Shown piece by piece: positions 31,376-44,200 of a stretch of DNA of 64,000 nt (positions are counted from its first letter, which is position 1; every line of letters starts with the position of its first letter). The stretch comes from Sorex araneus (Eukaryota; Chordata; Mammalia; Eulipotyphla; Soricidae). The stretch lies in contig NC_073304.1 of assembly GCF_027595985.1 (NCBI RefSeq), forward strand, positions 219,674,000 through 219,737,999, given 5' to 3'. The notes under the pieces were generated by a model. The model searched no databases. It saw only the letters and a list, made by a program, of their open reading frames with translations, and was not told where the DNA came from. Position numbers and translations under genes: made by a program.

Positions 31376-32080
31376 AAACTATCAAGTCAGAACATTCTGG
31401 AGAAATCATGAAGGGTAGGGGGTAGCAATTACACTATGGTGTGGTTGAACATTATCATAAACAATGAACAGATATAAAGCCCTTGCTTCAGGGGAAGTTC
31501 TGGGGGATTTCACGAAATCCTGTTGATCAGCGAATTTCTCGAGTGGGCTCAGTAACCTCTCCATTTGTCCTATCCCTGAGATTTTAGAAGCCTCTCTCTA
31601 CTCGGCCTTCCCAACAATGCCACATTGGAGGCTCTTTCAGGGTCAGGGGAATGAGATCCAGCTTGTTACTGGCTTTGGCATATGGATACACCATGGGAAG
31701 CTTGCGAGGCTCTCCCATGCGGGCAGGAAACTCACAGTAGGTTGCTAGTTTTTCCCAGAGGGAGAAGTAGGTTATAAGATATCGCATCTAGGAGCTTGCT
31801 TTTAAGTCTCTGGATGTTGGTTGTTGATGGGATTACACACACCTGGGTTCCTCTGCCAGTACCTTCATGCGTGAGACTTGTCCAAACGTGTGGAGTGGGG
31901 CCTTGAGCATGGCTGTGGCCAGGTTTGGGAGGTCTTCGGCCGCCGGGATCTCTGCTTGGGGCCGGGAGGGAAGCTGAAGCCCATCCCCTCTGAGGAGGCC
32001 CCGGGGAAGACAGCCAGGCATGTGGGCAAGAGACTCTCTGCCGTGGGGGATTTACTCTTCCTGCCAGAAGATCCATGCAA
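31376..32080. repeat. unclassified repeat-like stretch
   Basis: About 700 bp without a gene. TGGCATATGGATACACC and GGCTCTCCCATGCGGGCAGG near 31675-31730 resemble the body of the type-II SINE, and the sequence runs straight into LTR copy 4, so it may be part of a longer composite element. The open frames here have no recognisable similarity. Confidence 0.4.
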
Positions 32081-32140
32081 GGGGCAGATTCTATTGAAGG
32101 GTGGATTGGATTTCCCCTTTCCTTAGCCAGTATTCATTTT

Positions 32141-32319
32141 TTATTTTTTTTTTTGCTTTTTGGGTCACACCCGGCAATGCACAGGGGTCATTCCTGGCTC
32201 ATGCACTCAGGAATTACCCCTGGCGGTGCTCAGGGGACCATATGGGATGCTGGGATTCGAACCCGGGTCGGCCGCGTGCAAGGCAAACGCCCTACCCGCT
32301 GTGCTAACACTCCAGCCCC
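32141..32319 (-). repeat. young SOR SINE inside LTR copy 4
   Basis: Reverse, full-length. A 17-bp target duplication TTAGCCAGTATTCATTT flanks it (about 32124-32140 and 32320-32336), among the clearest in the window. Confidence 0.95.
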
Positions 32320-32759
32320 CTTAGCCAGTATTCATTTAAAGTCGTCTTAAATTTTTTCTTAATAATATTTCTGGTCATTCTGTATGAACACAGTAAGAGA
32401 TATATTGAGCTTAAAGAATGGCTCTTCAGCTATACAACTTGGGGTCCCAGCGAGTGCTTGCAGCCATGTGTCCAGACTGTGAACTAAGCTTTTGCCCCAT
32501 GCTGCTCCAGGAAGGGAAATGATGCTATTTCCAACTTAAATCTCCCTGGACTTAATTACTAAAATACAGAAATCCTAAAATCTTTATATCTCTTCATTCT
32601 CATCAGTGGAAAACTAATTATCAAATGTTTCCTTGTCAATAGGGCTGTATTCTTGGGGGATAAACTCCAATAAGAATAGTGAGTTCTGTGTTGAAACTCC
32701 AACAACAATAGTGAGTTTTGTGTTGAAATAAGGAATGTAATCAAGGTAAAGAGAAAAGG

Positions 32760-32975
32760 AAGTGAAATTTGTCAGTCTATGTAGGGGGGGGGGGTGTTGG
32801 GGGCAGCGGGGGTGGGAGTTATACTGTTTTTGTTTTGTTTTATCTTTTTTTGGTGGTGGAATATGGTCACTGGTGAAGGGATGGGTGTTTGAGCATTGTA
32901 TGACCGAGACATAAGCCTGAGAACTTTGTAACTTTCCACATGGTGATTCAATTAAAAAAAATAAAAATTAATTAA
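32760..32975 (+). repeat. L1 3' tail fragment
   Basis: GGGGGGGGTGTTGGGGGCAG, TGGTGAAGGGATGGGTGTTTG and ACATGGTGATTCAATTAAAA then AT-rich tail, as in the other L1 tails of the window. Confidence 0.7.
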
Positions 32976-33396
32976 TTAATTTTAAAAAAAGCATGGCTCT
33001 TCCTGGGACATCTCGTTATATATCCCACACGACAGTCCTCAGGCCAGGTTAGTCTTTCCTAACCCCAGCAGGTCCTTATCCAGTTAATTCTTTTTGGGTT
33101 GTGAGTTTGTTCCATGACTGTGTTCTTAGCTTATACTTTTTATGGCATTTAGCCTATTCATTTTTGATGCCAGGGTAGCTTGCAGCTTGCCCTAGGCCTG
33201 TCCATTTCCTTGGAAGGACTCCCCTTTTGGCGTGTCAGGAACTAAGGGCATTTGAGGCTTTAGTAAATATGATGGACACTGAGAAATAAATCGTATTCGG
33301 AATCAGTTAACTCCCAGGTTGCAAAAGTATAGCACTGTCTGTCTTCCTGTGTTTATACAAAAAGGACATCACTCTAAAGTAAACTGTCAAGGGCGG

Positions 33397-33570
33397 GGCC
33401 GGAGCAATAGCACAACGGGTAGGGCGTTTGCCTTGCACGAAGCCGACCCGGATTCGATCCCCGGCATCCCATATGGTCCCCCAAGCACTGCCAGGAGCAA
33501 TTCCTGAGTGCAAAGCCAGGAGTAACCCCTGAGCATCGCTGGGTGTGACCCAAAAAAGAAAAAAAAAAAC
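33397..33570 (+). repeat. young SOR SINE, forward
   Basis: GGGGCCGGAGCAATAGCAC head, intact boxes, A tail; flanks AAACTGTCAAGGGC and AAACTGTTAAGGGC. Confidence 0.93.
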
Positions 33571-33779
33571 TGTTAAGGGCATAAAAGAAAGAGAAAATAT
33601 ATTCAAAATCCAGAGTCCTCAGAAGAATATGACTTTGTAAGTCATATTTTTGTCATAAGTCACAATTTATAAGTCATAATCACCTGATTTGGGGATCCAG
33701 GTGATTAACAGATAGGGAAAGGGAGAGCACCGAGGAGAGGTTAAAGATAAGCACAGATTGGGCAAAGAAAGGACAACCT

Positions 33780-33985
33780 GGGGCTGGAGCGATAGCACTG
33801 AAGGTAGGGCATTTGCCTTGCACGTGGCCAACCCGGGTTCGATTCCCAGCATCCCATAGGGTCCCCTGAACACTGCCAGAAGTAATTTCTGAGCACAGAG
33901 CCAGGAGTAACCCCTGTGCATCACTGGGTGTGACCCAAAAAGCAAAAAAAAAAAAGGAAAGAAAGAGAGAGAAAGAAAGAAAGGA

Positions 33986-34057
<72 letters not shown>

Positions 34058-34070
34058 AGAAAGAAATGAA
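33780..34070 (+). repeat. SOR SINE with an expanded (GAAA)n tail
   Basis: A forward SOR copy (33780-33955) whose A tail runs straight into about 115 bp of AAAG/GAAA repeats (33956-34070), a microsatellite seeded by the SINE tail. Confidence 0.93.
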
Positions 34071-34071
34071 A

Positions 34072-34602
34072 TGTTGCTGTTGGACATGGAGCGGGCAGGA
34101 GCAACTCCATCATGCCTGGTTCCTGCTTCACATCTTCTTTTACTTAAACCTTTTTGTTTTTCTTAAAAACCCGCTTCTCCCCCTGGCCATCTGCAAGGGA
34201 AGGACAACTGGCTGAAAACTCGGCCTTGGCAAATAGTTGCATAACCGCTATCTATAGAAGGGATGCAGGTGGGGCGGGCAGCTGCCAGAATATTCTGAAG
34301 ACCTATCTAGATGGCCTCTCTGTAACTATTTGTTTGTACTATTTGAAATTGTTTCCTTCTGAATTATGAAACTTGCAATTTTCACTTACGTTTCTGTTTG
34401 AATTTGTAAGCCCGGGCTATGACATAAGCACTGACTAGAAAATTTGCGGCTTCTCCCTTGTTCGACATCTTGCTTGGGCCTGTGTGTCTAGAAGCTTGAC
34501 CCCAGCTCGCTGGCTTAATAAACTCCACTTGTGTGTTACATTACTGGCTGAACCCTTTGTGCGGGTTCGGAGAGGGGGAAATTATCGACCAACAGTTACC
34601 AA
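34072..34602 (+). mobile_element. solo LTR of a second retroviral family, ERV1-like
   Basis: About 530 bp starting TGAAATGTTGC and ending near CCAACA. A poly(A) signal AATAAACTCCACTTGTG (near 34516) is followed by GGCTGAACCCTTTGTGCGGG, the R-U5 layout of gammaretrovirus-like LTRs. Forward, non-coding, no sequence similarity to the other LTR family of the window. It looks like a complete solo LTR; no internal genes are seen. It carries no nested SINE. Confidence 0.65.
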
Positions 34603-35060
34603 CAGTAGTGGGCAGAGCCTGCTTAGAGGGGAGGGTTGAGGAGCCTGCTGAGATTTGGGCATTTGTGTAGGACCACAGCGGGAGGAAGGCTCCACTGGAA
34701 GTGCCCCAGCTCCTTCCCGTTAGGGTTCTCTGGTCTACTATGGCTCCTTTGCGAAGGTTCTGTAAAGGGGTTGGACCCAGATGGCAAAAATCCAAGGCAT
34801 AGGACTTGTTCTCCAAGCCCAGTTCAGCTCTTCTTTCTTTCCAGGAAAATTATGTTTTCTTTACTTTCCTATTATTATTATTTTAACTGGACCCAGCTTT
34901 ACTCTGAGTCATGAAAAGGCATATGCATCCAAGTGATCACCGCAGATACAATTTTCAGTTTTTCATTTTGATGATGCAAAATAAATGCTGAGTTGGCATT
35001 ATTAACCCCCGTTTCCTCTGGCGCCCGCCCGGAAAACTTTTTCTTTCATAGTTAGCACTG
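34603..35060. other. unassigned intergenic stretch
   Basis: No gene, SINE or motif recognised between the solo LTR and the type-II SINE. Unclassified. Confidence 0.4.
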
Positions 35061-35284
35061 TCGTCCCATTGCTCATCGATTTGCTCAAGCAGGCACCAGT
35101 AACGTCTCCATTGTGAGACTTCTTATGGTTTTTGGCATATCGAATACGCCACGGGTAGCTTGCCAGGGTCTGCTCTATGGGCGGGATACTCTCGCCCTCT
35201 CCGAGAGGGACAGAGGAATCGAACCCAGGTCGGCTGCATGCACGGCAAGCACCCTACCCACTGTGCTATCGCTCTAGTCATAGT
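35061..35284 (-). repeat. type-II shrew SINE, reverse
   Basis: Reads CACTGTCGTCCCATTGCTC, then TGGCATATCGAATACGCCAC, then the complement of the SOR-like head (CTGTGCTATCGCTCTAG). Same body as 23414-23683. Confidence 0.82.
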
Positions 35285-35330
35285 TACCATCAGCAAATTG
35301 GTGGATCCAGAGGACTTGCTGTTAACTCTA

Positions 35331-35580
35331 TGGAGAGCAAACTATTTCAAAAGTGTATTCCAATCCATTTCTTCTTTTATATTCTGAAACATCTTCGTTA
35401 TATTGTGTGATAAGGAGGTCCCAAAGGATGGTGGTGGCGCCCAAGGTCAGCCCCACTTTGAGCCAGTCGGGTTTGTCCTCTGGCAATTCCCGATGGAGAA
35501 CAGTGCCGGCAAGGCAGCCGGCGGGAGGGCAGCAGCCTGGACAGAGGGCAGGCAGGGCAGCACCATCTTGCAAGCTGCAC
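35331..35580 (-). pseudogene. NDUFC1: processed pseudogene of NDUFC1 (complex I subunit C1, KFYI)
   Basis: On the minus strand, translation gives [20 protein letters not shown] followed by [14 protein letters not shown], close to the human NDUFC1 mature protein ([18 protein letters not shown]... [14 protein letters not shown], from memory). The amino-terminal part, [14 protein letters not shown], lies in another frame, so there is a frameshift between the two halves; the ancestral stop after NGLE has changed to a sense codon. There are no introns, as expected of a retrocopy. The working gene must be elsewhere in the genome. Confidence 0.85.
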
Positions 35581-35599
35581 TTGACTATTATTATTACTG

Positions 35600-36090
35600 T
35601 GTGCTGGGCACTTGCCTCACACGCAGCTGACCCAGGTTAAATTCCCAGCACCATAAATGGGCCCCGAAACACAAGAGTGTATCCCCACCACGGAGTTCTC
35701 TCTAAAATCCTGAAGATGGCACCTCAAAGCAGCCTGTTCCCCTACCCTTGACTCCGGGGGCAGGTCCAGCTTCTTTGGCACTCCAAGCTGAGCCACTCTG
35801 GGGACTGCTTCAAGAATACAAAAAACCTCCCCTGCCCCAATGAGACCCCGGGTTGCTGCCCACTAATGGCCCTTCCAGCTACTGATTAAGCTGCTTAACG
35901 GCCATGATCCCAGAGACACACTAACCAATCCCGGAACCCAGTGGCTTTTGGCAGAAATCCCTCCAGATTGAGCTCACCTGCAACCCCCACCTGTCTCAGC
36001 GGTTCCGGGTGGCCCAGCGAGCCCCCATGCGATCCATGAGACCTATTTGTCCCTAAAACACCCGGGGGGCCAGTCTCCCCATCGATGAAC
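35600..36090. other. SINE remnant and unassigned spacer
   Basis: A fragment at about 35600-35670 keeps GCAGCTGACCCAGGTTAAATTCCCAGCA of a SINE head. The rest, to the tandem array, has no recognised feature. Confidence 0.5.
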
Positions 36091-36099
36091 TGGGGGCGC

Positions 36100-36731
36100 G
36101 GTCAGAGCTGTCCCGTTATCTCCCACGGGAGGACCGTGCACCGGGAAGGCGCCAGAGGAAACGGGGGTTCGGACAGAGCTGTCCCGTTATCTCCCACGGG
36201 AGGACCGTGCACCGGGAAGGCGCCAGAGGAAACGGGGGTTCGGACAGAGCTGTTCCGTTATCTCCCACGGGAGGACCGTGCACCGGGAAGGCGCTAGAGG
36301 AAACGGGGGTTCGGACAGAGCTGTCCCGTTATCTCCCACGGGAGCACTGTGCACCGGGCAGGCGCCAGAGGAAACGGGGGTTCGGACAGAGCTGTCCCGT
36401 TATCTCCCACGGGAGGATCGTGCACCGGGAAGGCGCCAGAGGAAACGGGGGTTCGGACAGAGCTGTCCCGTTATCTCCCACGGGAGCACTGTGCACCGGG
36501 CGGGCGCCAGAGGAAACGGGGGTTCGGACAGAGCTGTCCCGTTATCTCCCACGGGAGGACCGTGCACCGGGAAGGCGCTAGAGGAAACGGGGGTTCGGAC
36601 AGAGCTGTCCCGTTATCTCCCACGGGAGGGCCGTGCACCGGGCGGGCGCCAGAGGAAACGGGGGTTCGGACAGAGCTGTCCCGTTATCTCCCACGGGACG
36701 ACTGTGCACCGGGCGGGCGCCAGAGGACTGC
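36100..36731 (+). repeat. nine-copy 71-bp tandem repeat (minisatellite)
   Basis: AGAGCTG recurs at 36104, 36175, 36246, 36317, 36388, 36459, 36530, 36601 and 36672, exactly 71 bp apart. Copies differ at a few sites (GGACCGTG, GCACTGTG, GATCGTG, GGGCCGTG, CGACTGTG variants). Every copy keeps CCGTTATCTCCCACGGGA, so each holds one TTATCT (AGATAA) GATA-type site, and each is CpG-rich. Because 71 is not a multiple of three, the array is open in all three forward frames; the frames are by-products, not genes. Confidence 0.95.
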
Positions 36732-36839
36732 AGGACCACCGAACCCTAACTTAGACGCTGCCCCGACCCCACCTCCGTGCCCGGAACTTATCAGCTGTCT
36801 TTGCCGCTGACTCCCGGGTGACCGGGCTAATTCCCCGTC

Positions 36840-37445
36840 CGCGGGCGGTGCAGGACCCCACGCCGGACCTAGCCCAGAGCCCGCCCCACTCCGCCCCGCC
36901 CCCCAGGAAACCTCGCGACGATTCCGCCCCGAACCGGCGCCAGAGGTTTGGCCCGTCTCGGCCCCCGTAGCGCGGAGCTCCCAACGTTTGCTTCCGGGTC
37001 GCGGCGCGGGGCGGGGCCGGCCGTAACCTCCGCGGCGGTGCCAGCAGAACTGAGCCGGGAGGTCGCAGTAAGTAGCGGGGCCGAGCCGAGGCCGAGCACC
37101 CCTCTTGACTCACCTCCCTCGAGCCCTTGGAGGCCCCGGTGCAGTCTAGCCGGAGGGCCGGGGAGTCCCGCGTCCCGGGGGGCCACGGCCCAGGGGCTTG
37201 TGGCCGGCGGTCCCCTGCCCGGATCGCCGTTTAGTCCAGCGAAAGTCACGGCCGCGTCCGAGCCCTGAGGAAACCGAGTCGTAGAGCACAGCCCCGAGGC
37301 GCCGTTGAACCAGGGTCCGCTCCCACCCCCGGCTTCCTCGCGGAGGACGTGGTCAAGGTCCCCTTGCTTTGGGTCCAACGCCCCGCGCGTCCCCTTCCCC
37401 CACCGGTCACCCTCGCCCCCTTGACTGTCTGCAGGCCTGGGCAGC
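36840..37445 (+). promoter_or_regulatory. COASY: COASY CpG-rich promoter and non-coding first exon
   Basis: CpG-rich region without TATA. An ETS-type CTTCCGGG lies at 36991-36998. A 5'UTR exon probably ends at 37067 at a strong donor GTAAGTAG (37068 on), joined to the acceptor at 37433-37434 (CTGTCTGCAG) eleven bases before the ATG at 37446. Confidence 0.65.
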
Positions 37446-40421
<2,976 letters not shown>

Positions 40422-40679
40422 ACCCGGACTGACTCAGATTCCCTGCGGAGTCACATTGGTCCTTGGAGGGATCACAATCCAGCAGAGAGGTGGCATCGGC
40501 CTAGGGCCCTGAGCTCAGCCTCGCAGGACAAGGCGGGTGCACCAGGAAGCCCATCCAGCCCGCTGGCATTTGGCAACACCGAGTATGTGGCTCGTGGGAG
40601 AGCACGACCCCGCATTCCATCCCCACGTGTTGGGGTGTGTGCCTACTGGGACCAGGAGAAATGTGGAACTTATAATAGA

Positions 40680-40685
40680 ATTAAA
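40680..40685 (+). promoter_or_regulatory. COASY: COASY poly(A) signal (ATTAAA)
   Basis: ATTAAA 259 bp past the stop, followed by CCTGCCTGTGTGTTGTCTG, a GT-rich downstream element. Confidence 0.75.
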
Positions 40686-41099
40686 GGTCAATATTTCCAG
40701 ACCTGCCTGTGTGTTGTCTGCTTTCTGCTCCCATAATTCCTGGGCGGTCTCTGGGGCCCAGGTGCAGGGCCGACAGGAGCTGGGAACTTCTGAAGCTAGC
40801 CAGACCAGGTCAACCTTAGCCCGGCCGGCCTTCGGGCGGTATAAAGTAGCAAACAGGCTCTTTGCAGGCTTAAATTGCCCAGGTCTGCCAGGCGCTGGCA
40901 GGGCGCGGAGAGCTCCTGTTTCACCAGCCAAGCAGTATCTGGGGCTGTGCTCAGCTTGCAGCCTGGCGGGGTCCGGGGAAACGGCCGGCGGGGCACGTGC
41001 GCACACCTTTACAGCAGCGGAAAGCCTCGGATCAGGACCCTTTCGGGCGCTCTGCCCGGAGGGACCCGAAAACAGCGCCCGTAGAACAGCCTGAGGCCG

Positions 41100-41272
41100 G
41101 CCAGCCCCTCCCCCGGCTGCGTACGCGCCTGGGCCCGCCTCCCTTGCGCCGCGCGTGCGCAGCATCCGCCCCGGCCTTGGATTGGTGGCCTCTGGTCACG
41201 TGGGCGGGCCTCGCCTCTTCCTCGCGGCTGGGGGCCCGGCCTCTGGCTCGTTTCCGGTACGGTGGGTCGGAG
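41100..41272 (+). promoter_or_regulatory. MLX: MLX promoter with CACGTG, CCAAT and ETS sites
   Basis: CpG-rich, no TATA. ATTGG near 41180, CACGTG at 41197-41202 in the context GGTCACGTGGG, and TTTCCGG at 41251-41257 lie within 100 bp of the ATG at 41273. CACGTG is the core site of MLX-containing dimers and of TFEB, so self-regulation is possible. Confidence 0.7.
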
Positions 41273-44200
41273 ATGACGGAGCCGGGCGCCTCGCCGGAGG
41301 ACCCCTGGGTCAAGGCAAGCCCCGTGGGCGCGCACGCCGGCGAGGGGAGGTCGGGTCGGGCTCGTGCACGTAGGGGGTTCGGAAGACGAGGGGATTCCTG
41401 GCAGTCCCCAAAGTCCCCCCCGCTCTCCGGGCCCCGGGGCTGCAGAGAAGACAGCTCTTACCCCGCCTGTACCAAGGTGGGGACGCAACTGACCGAGGCA
41501 TGTGTGAGCGCGGGGCACGTGGGGGGTGGGGGCCGCGGGCGGGGGGCGAGGGGTGAGCCGGGGCTGGCGCTCCCACGGCCTGGCCAGCCTTGGCTCTGGG
41601 TGGAAAGCCTGTGTTCACTAGGGATACGTGTGTGTGTGTGTGTAGATGTGTGTGCGCTGGGTGGAAAGCGTGTACACTGTGTACACTGGCGACGTACACG
41701 TGTGTGTCTGTGTCTGAATCTTCAACTGCCTGTGCTCCGTACACGTGTGTGTTTGTGTGTGTGTGTGTCTGAATCTTCAACTGCCTGTGCTCCGCAGGTG
41801 TGTGTAATTGGGTGTGTGTGATGGAGTGTTTAATGAAGAAGTGTGAGGGTGGGGTGACTAGGGGTATCTGTAATTGGGGTTGTATGATTCGGGATGTCTA
41901 ATTGGAGGGTGTTATGGGGGGTGTTTCTGGGAGGTGTGTCATTGGTTGTATGTGATTTGTGGTGTGTAGTTTGGGTATGTATATTCGGGAATGCCTGGGG
42001 ACCTGTGAAATTGGGGTTATGTAATTTGGGGTGATGGGGGGGATGAGTGTGTGTGATTTGGGGTGTACATCTGTACCTGGGTGTGCCTGTGGGTATTGTC
42101 ACTGCGTAAGCGAATCCTTCCCCAGAGGCAGGCTTCTGATGTACCTCTCCCATGTTGGTGCCACAGGTGGAGTATGCCTATAGTGACAACAGCCTGGACC
42201 CCGGTGAGTGTCTTCCCCGCCATTCAAACCCCTGTGGTTTGAGTGGCTCTGCCAGACTTGACCCTGCCAGTGACTGCCCTGAGATTCTTTCTGGCTTAAG
42301 AGAATGAGGGAGGAGCAGAGCAGTGATGGAGTAGTGACAGTCTTGTGCCTCCCGCAGCCAGGTGCCACTTTGTGATCGAGGAGATCATTGCAGGCTGGAG
42401 GAGCATCCTAGACACTAAGGAACAGGGCGTTATGATGGGGCATGACAATAAGTGGGACTCAGTCTGGTTGGCTTTTTGTCTGTGGCCACGTCCAGTGGTG
42501 CTCGGGCCTTATTCCTGGCTTTGCACTCAGGGATCACTTCCTGGCAGTGCCCAGGGCATCATAATGGGGTGTTGGGACCCAGGTCGGCCGCATGGAAGGC
42601 AAGAGCCCTACCCACTGTACTGTCTCTCTGGCCCTCTTGTTGGCTTTGCAGTTGAAGGAGAGAAATCATTTCAGCGTCCTCGAAGTATCCTCCCAGCCAC
42701 CCATAGTGATCGGGACCTCTCTTTTCCAGGGCTTTTTGTAGAAAGCTCTCACAAGGGGAGTGTAGTGTCCAGAGCTAATAGCATCGGTTCCACCAGTGCC
42801 TCTTCCGTCCCCAACACAGGTAGGCAGCAGCATCCACCCCCACAGGGGACTCAGATGTCATTATCTTACTATCTTCCCTAAAGTGGGAGTTCATCACCCA
42901 TGCCAGGATCTTGTCATCCTACTGCTGGACACAGGGTCTCGCCATCTTTCACCTCATGTAGGGGGCTAGGTTCTTCCATGCATCTACTAGCTCTAAGTAC
43001 CGATTCTTCCATGTGGGGGGGTATGCGGGCTAGCTGGACTCCACCGGGCCCCAGCATGATCTCTGCCTGTCCCCAACTCTAGATGATGAGGACAGTGATT
43101 ACCACCAGGAGTCCTACAAAGAGTCGTACAATGACCGCCGACGGCGCGCCCATACTCAGGCCGAGCAGAAGAGGCGGGATGCCATCAAGGTGACTGGGGG
43201 AGCCAGCCCCGCACCCGCATATCAATGCCCCACAGTATCATGTACCTGAGCCCCAGACCCATCAGACTGGCCCCGTAGTCCCAGACATGACTGTCTCCCT
43301 CCTTCCAGACCCCCGTCCCTTTGGGTGTGAGCGTGAGACTGTCGCAGAGAGAAAGGTTTGTGCCCTTTTGGCATAGCCCCTCAGAGCTAGCTGCCCTGTC
43401 CCCTGCTGTTTCCACAGAGAGGCTATGACGACCTTCAGACCATCGTCCCTACCTGCCAGCAGCAAGATTTCTCCATTGGCTCCCAGAAGCTCAGCAAAGC
43501 CATTGTTCTACAGAAGAGTATGGCCAGGGGGTGGGGCCCCCTCCTGGGTGTGGTGGTTGTAATGGGAGACTCGGGTCTTTGGGAGAAGGGGACAAAACCA
43601 TGTCCCTTTGTTTGAGACTTGCTTTGTGTCAACTCCAGCCATCGACTACATCCAGTTTCTACACAAGGAGAAGAAAAAGCAGGAGGAGGAAGTATCCACA
43701 CTACGTAAGGACGTCATGGCCCTGAAGATCATGAAAGTGTAAGGGGGTCTGGCCTTTTGAGGGGGGCCGGGAGCTTCTGAGGGACTTCGAGGCTGGCTTA
43801 CGTGCATGCCTCTCCTAGATCACAGGCTGAGTCAGGTAATAGAGTGTAGGTAAGACGCTGTCCTTCAGGCGACCCCTCAGAGGCAGGCTCTACCCGATCC
43901 TCCAGCCCCTGGCACGTAGCAGACCCTGGAAATGCCTGCGGGATTCATGGAGAGGAGCTAAGGCAGTATCTAGACATCACAAAACCCTGGGACTCCCCAT
44001 CCTGGGGGTACGAAGGGTCACGCTGTTTTTCTGGCTGGCGATCAGAGCTGCTGCAGTGCTCAGCTGTACTTTGCTGCTCCCTTTCAGGAACTATGAGCAG
44101 ATCGTGAAGGCGCACCAGGACAACCCCCACGAGGGAGAGGACCAGGTCTCTGACCAGGTCAAGTTCAACGTGTTTCAAGGCATCATGGACTCCCTGTTCC

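Larger units (their letters stand above)
32080..33780 (-). mobile_element. old LTR copy 4, split by SINEs and an L1 tail
   Basis: LTR-family blocks occur at about 32080-32128, 32320-32560, 32990-33396 and 33571-33780 (GAACACAGTAAGAGATA, GATGCCAGGGTAGCTTGCAG, AAAGGACATCACTCTAAAGT). Insertions are a young reverse SINE (32141-32319), an L1 3' tail (32760-32975) and a forward SINE (33397-33570). Non-coding, same orientation as the other copies. Confidence 0.6.

Noticed and set aside
31732-32076. 114-codon minus-strand frame upstream of COASY
   Set aside because: No recognisable similarity; the sequence appears to be part of a dispersed repeat running into an LTR copy.
36100-36731. CRISPR-like array
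   Set aside because: Units are contiguous 71-bp repeats without unique spacers, in a mammalian genome; a minisatellite.
36085-36810. Long repetitive proteins in three frames over the 71-bp array
   Set aside because: A 71-bp unit without stops in any frame automatically yields a 71-residue periodic translation in all frames; no start or splice context suggests translation.
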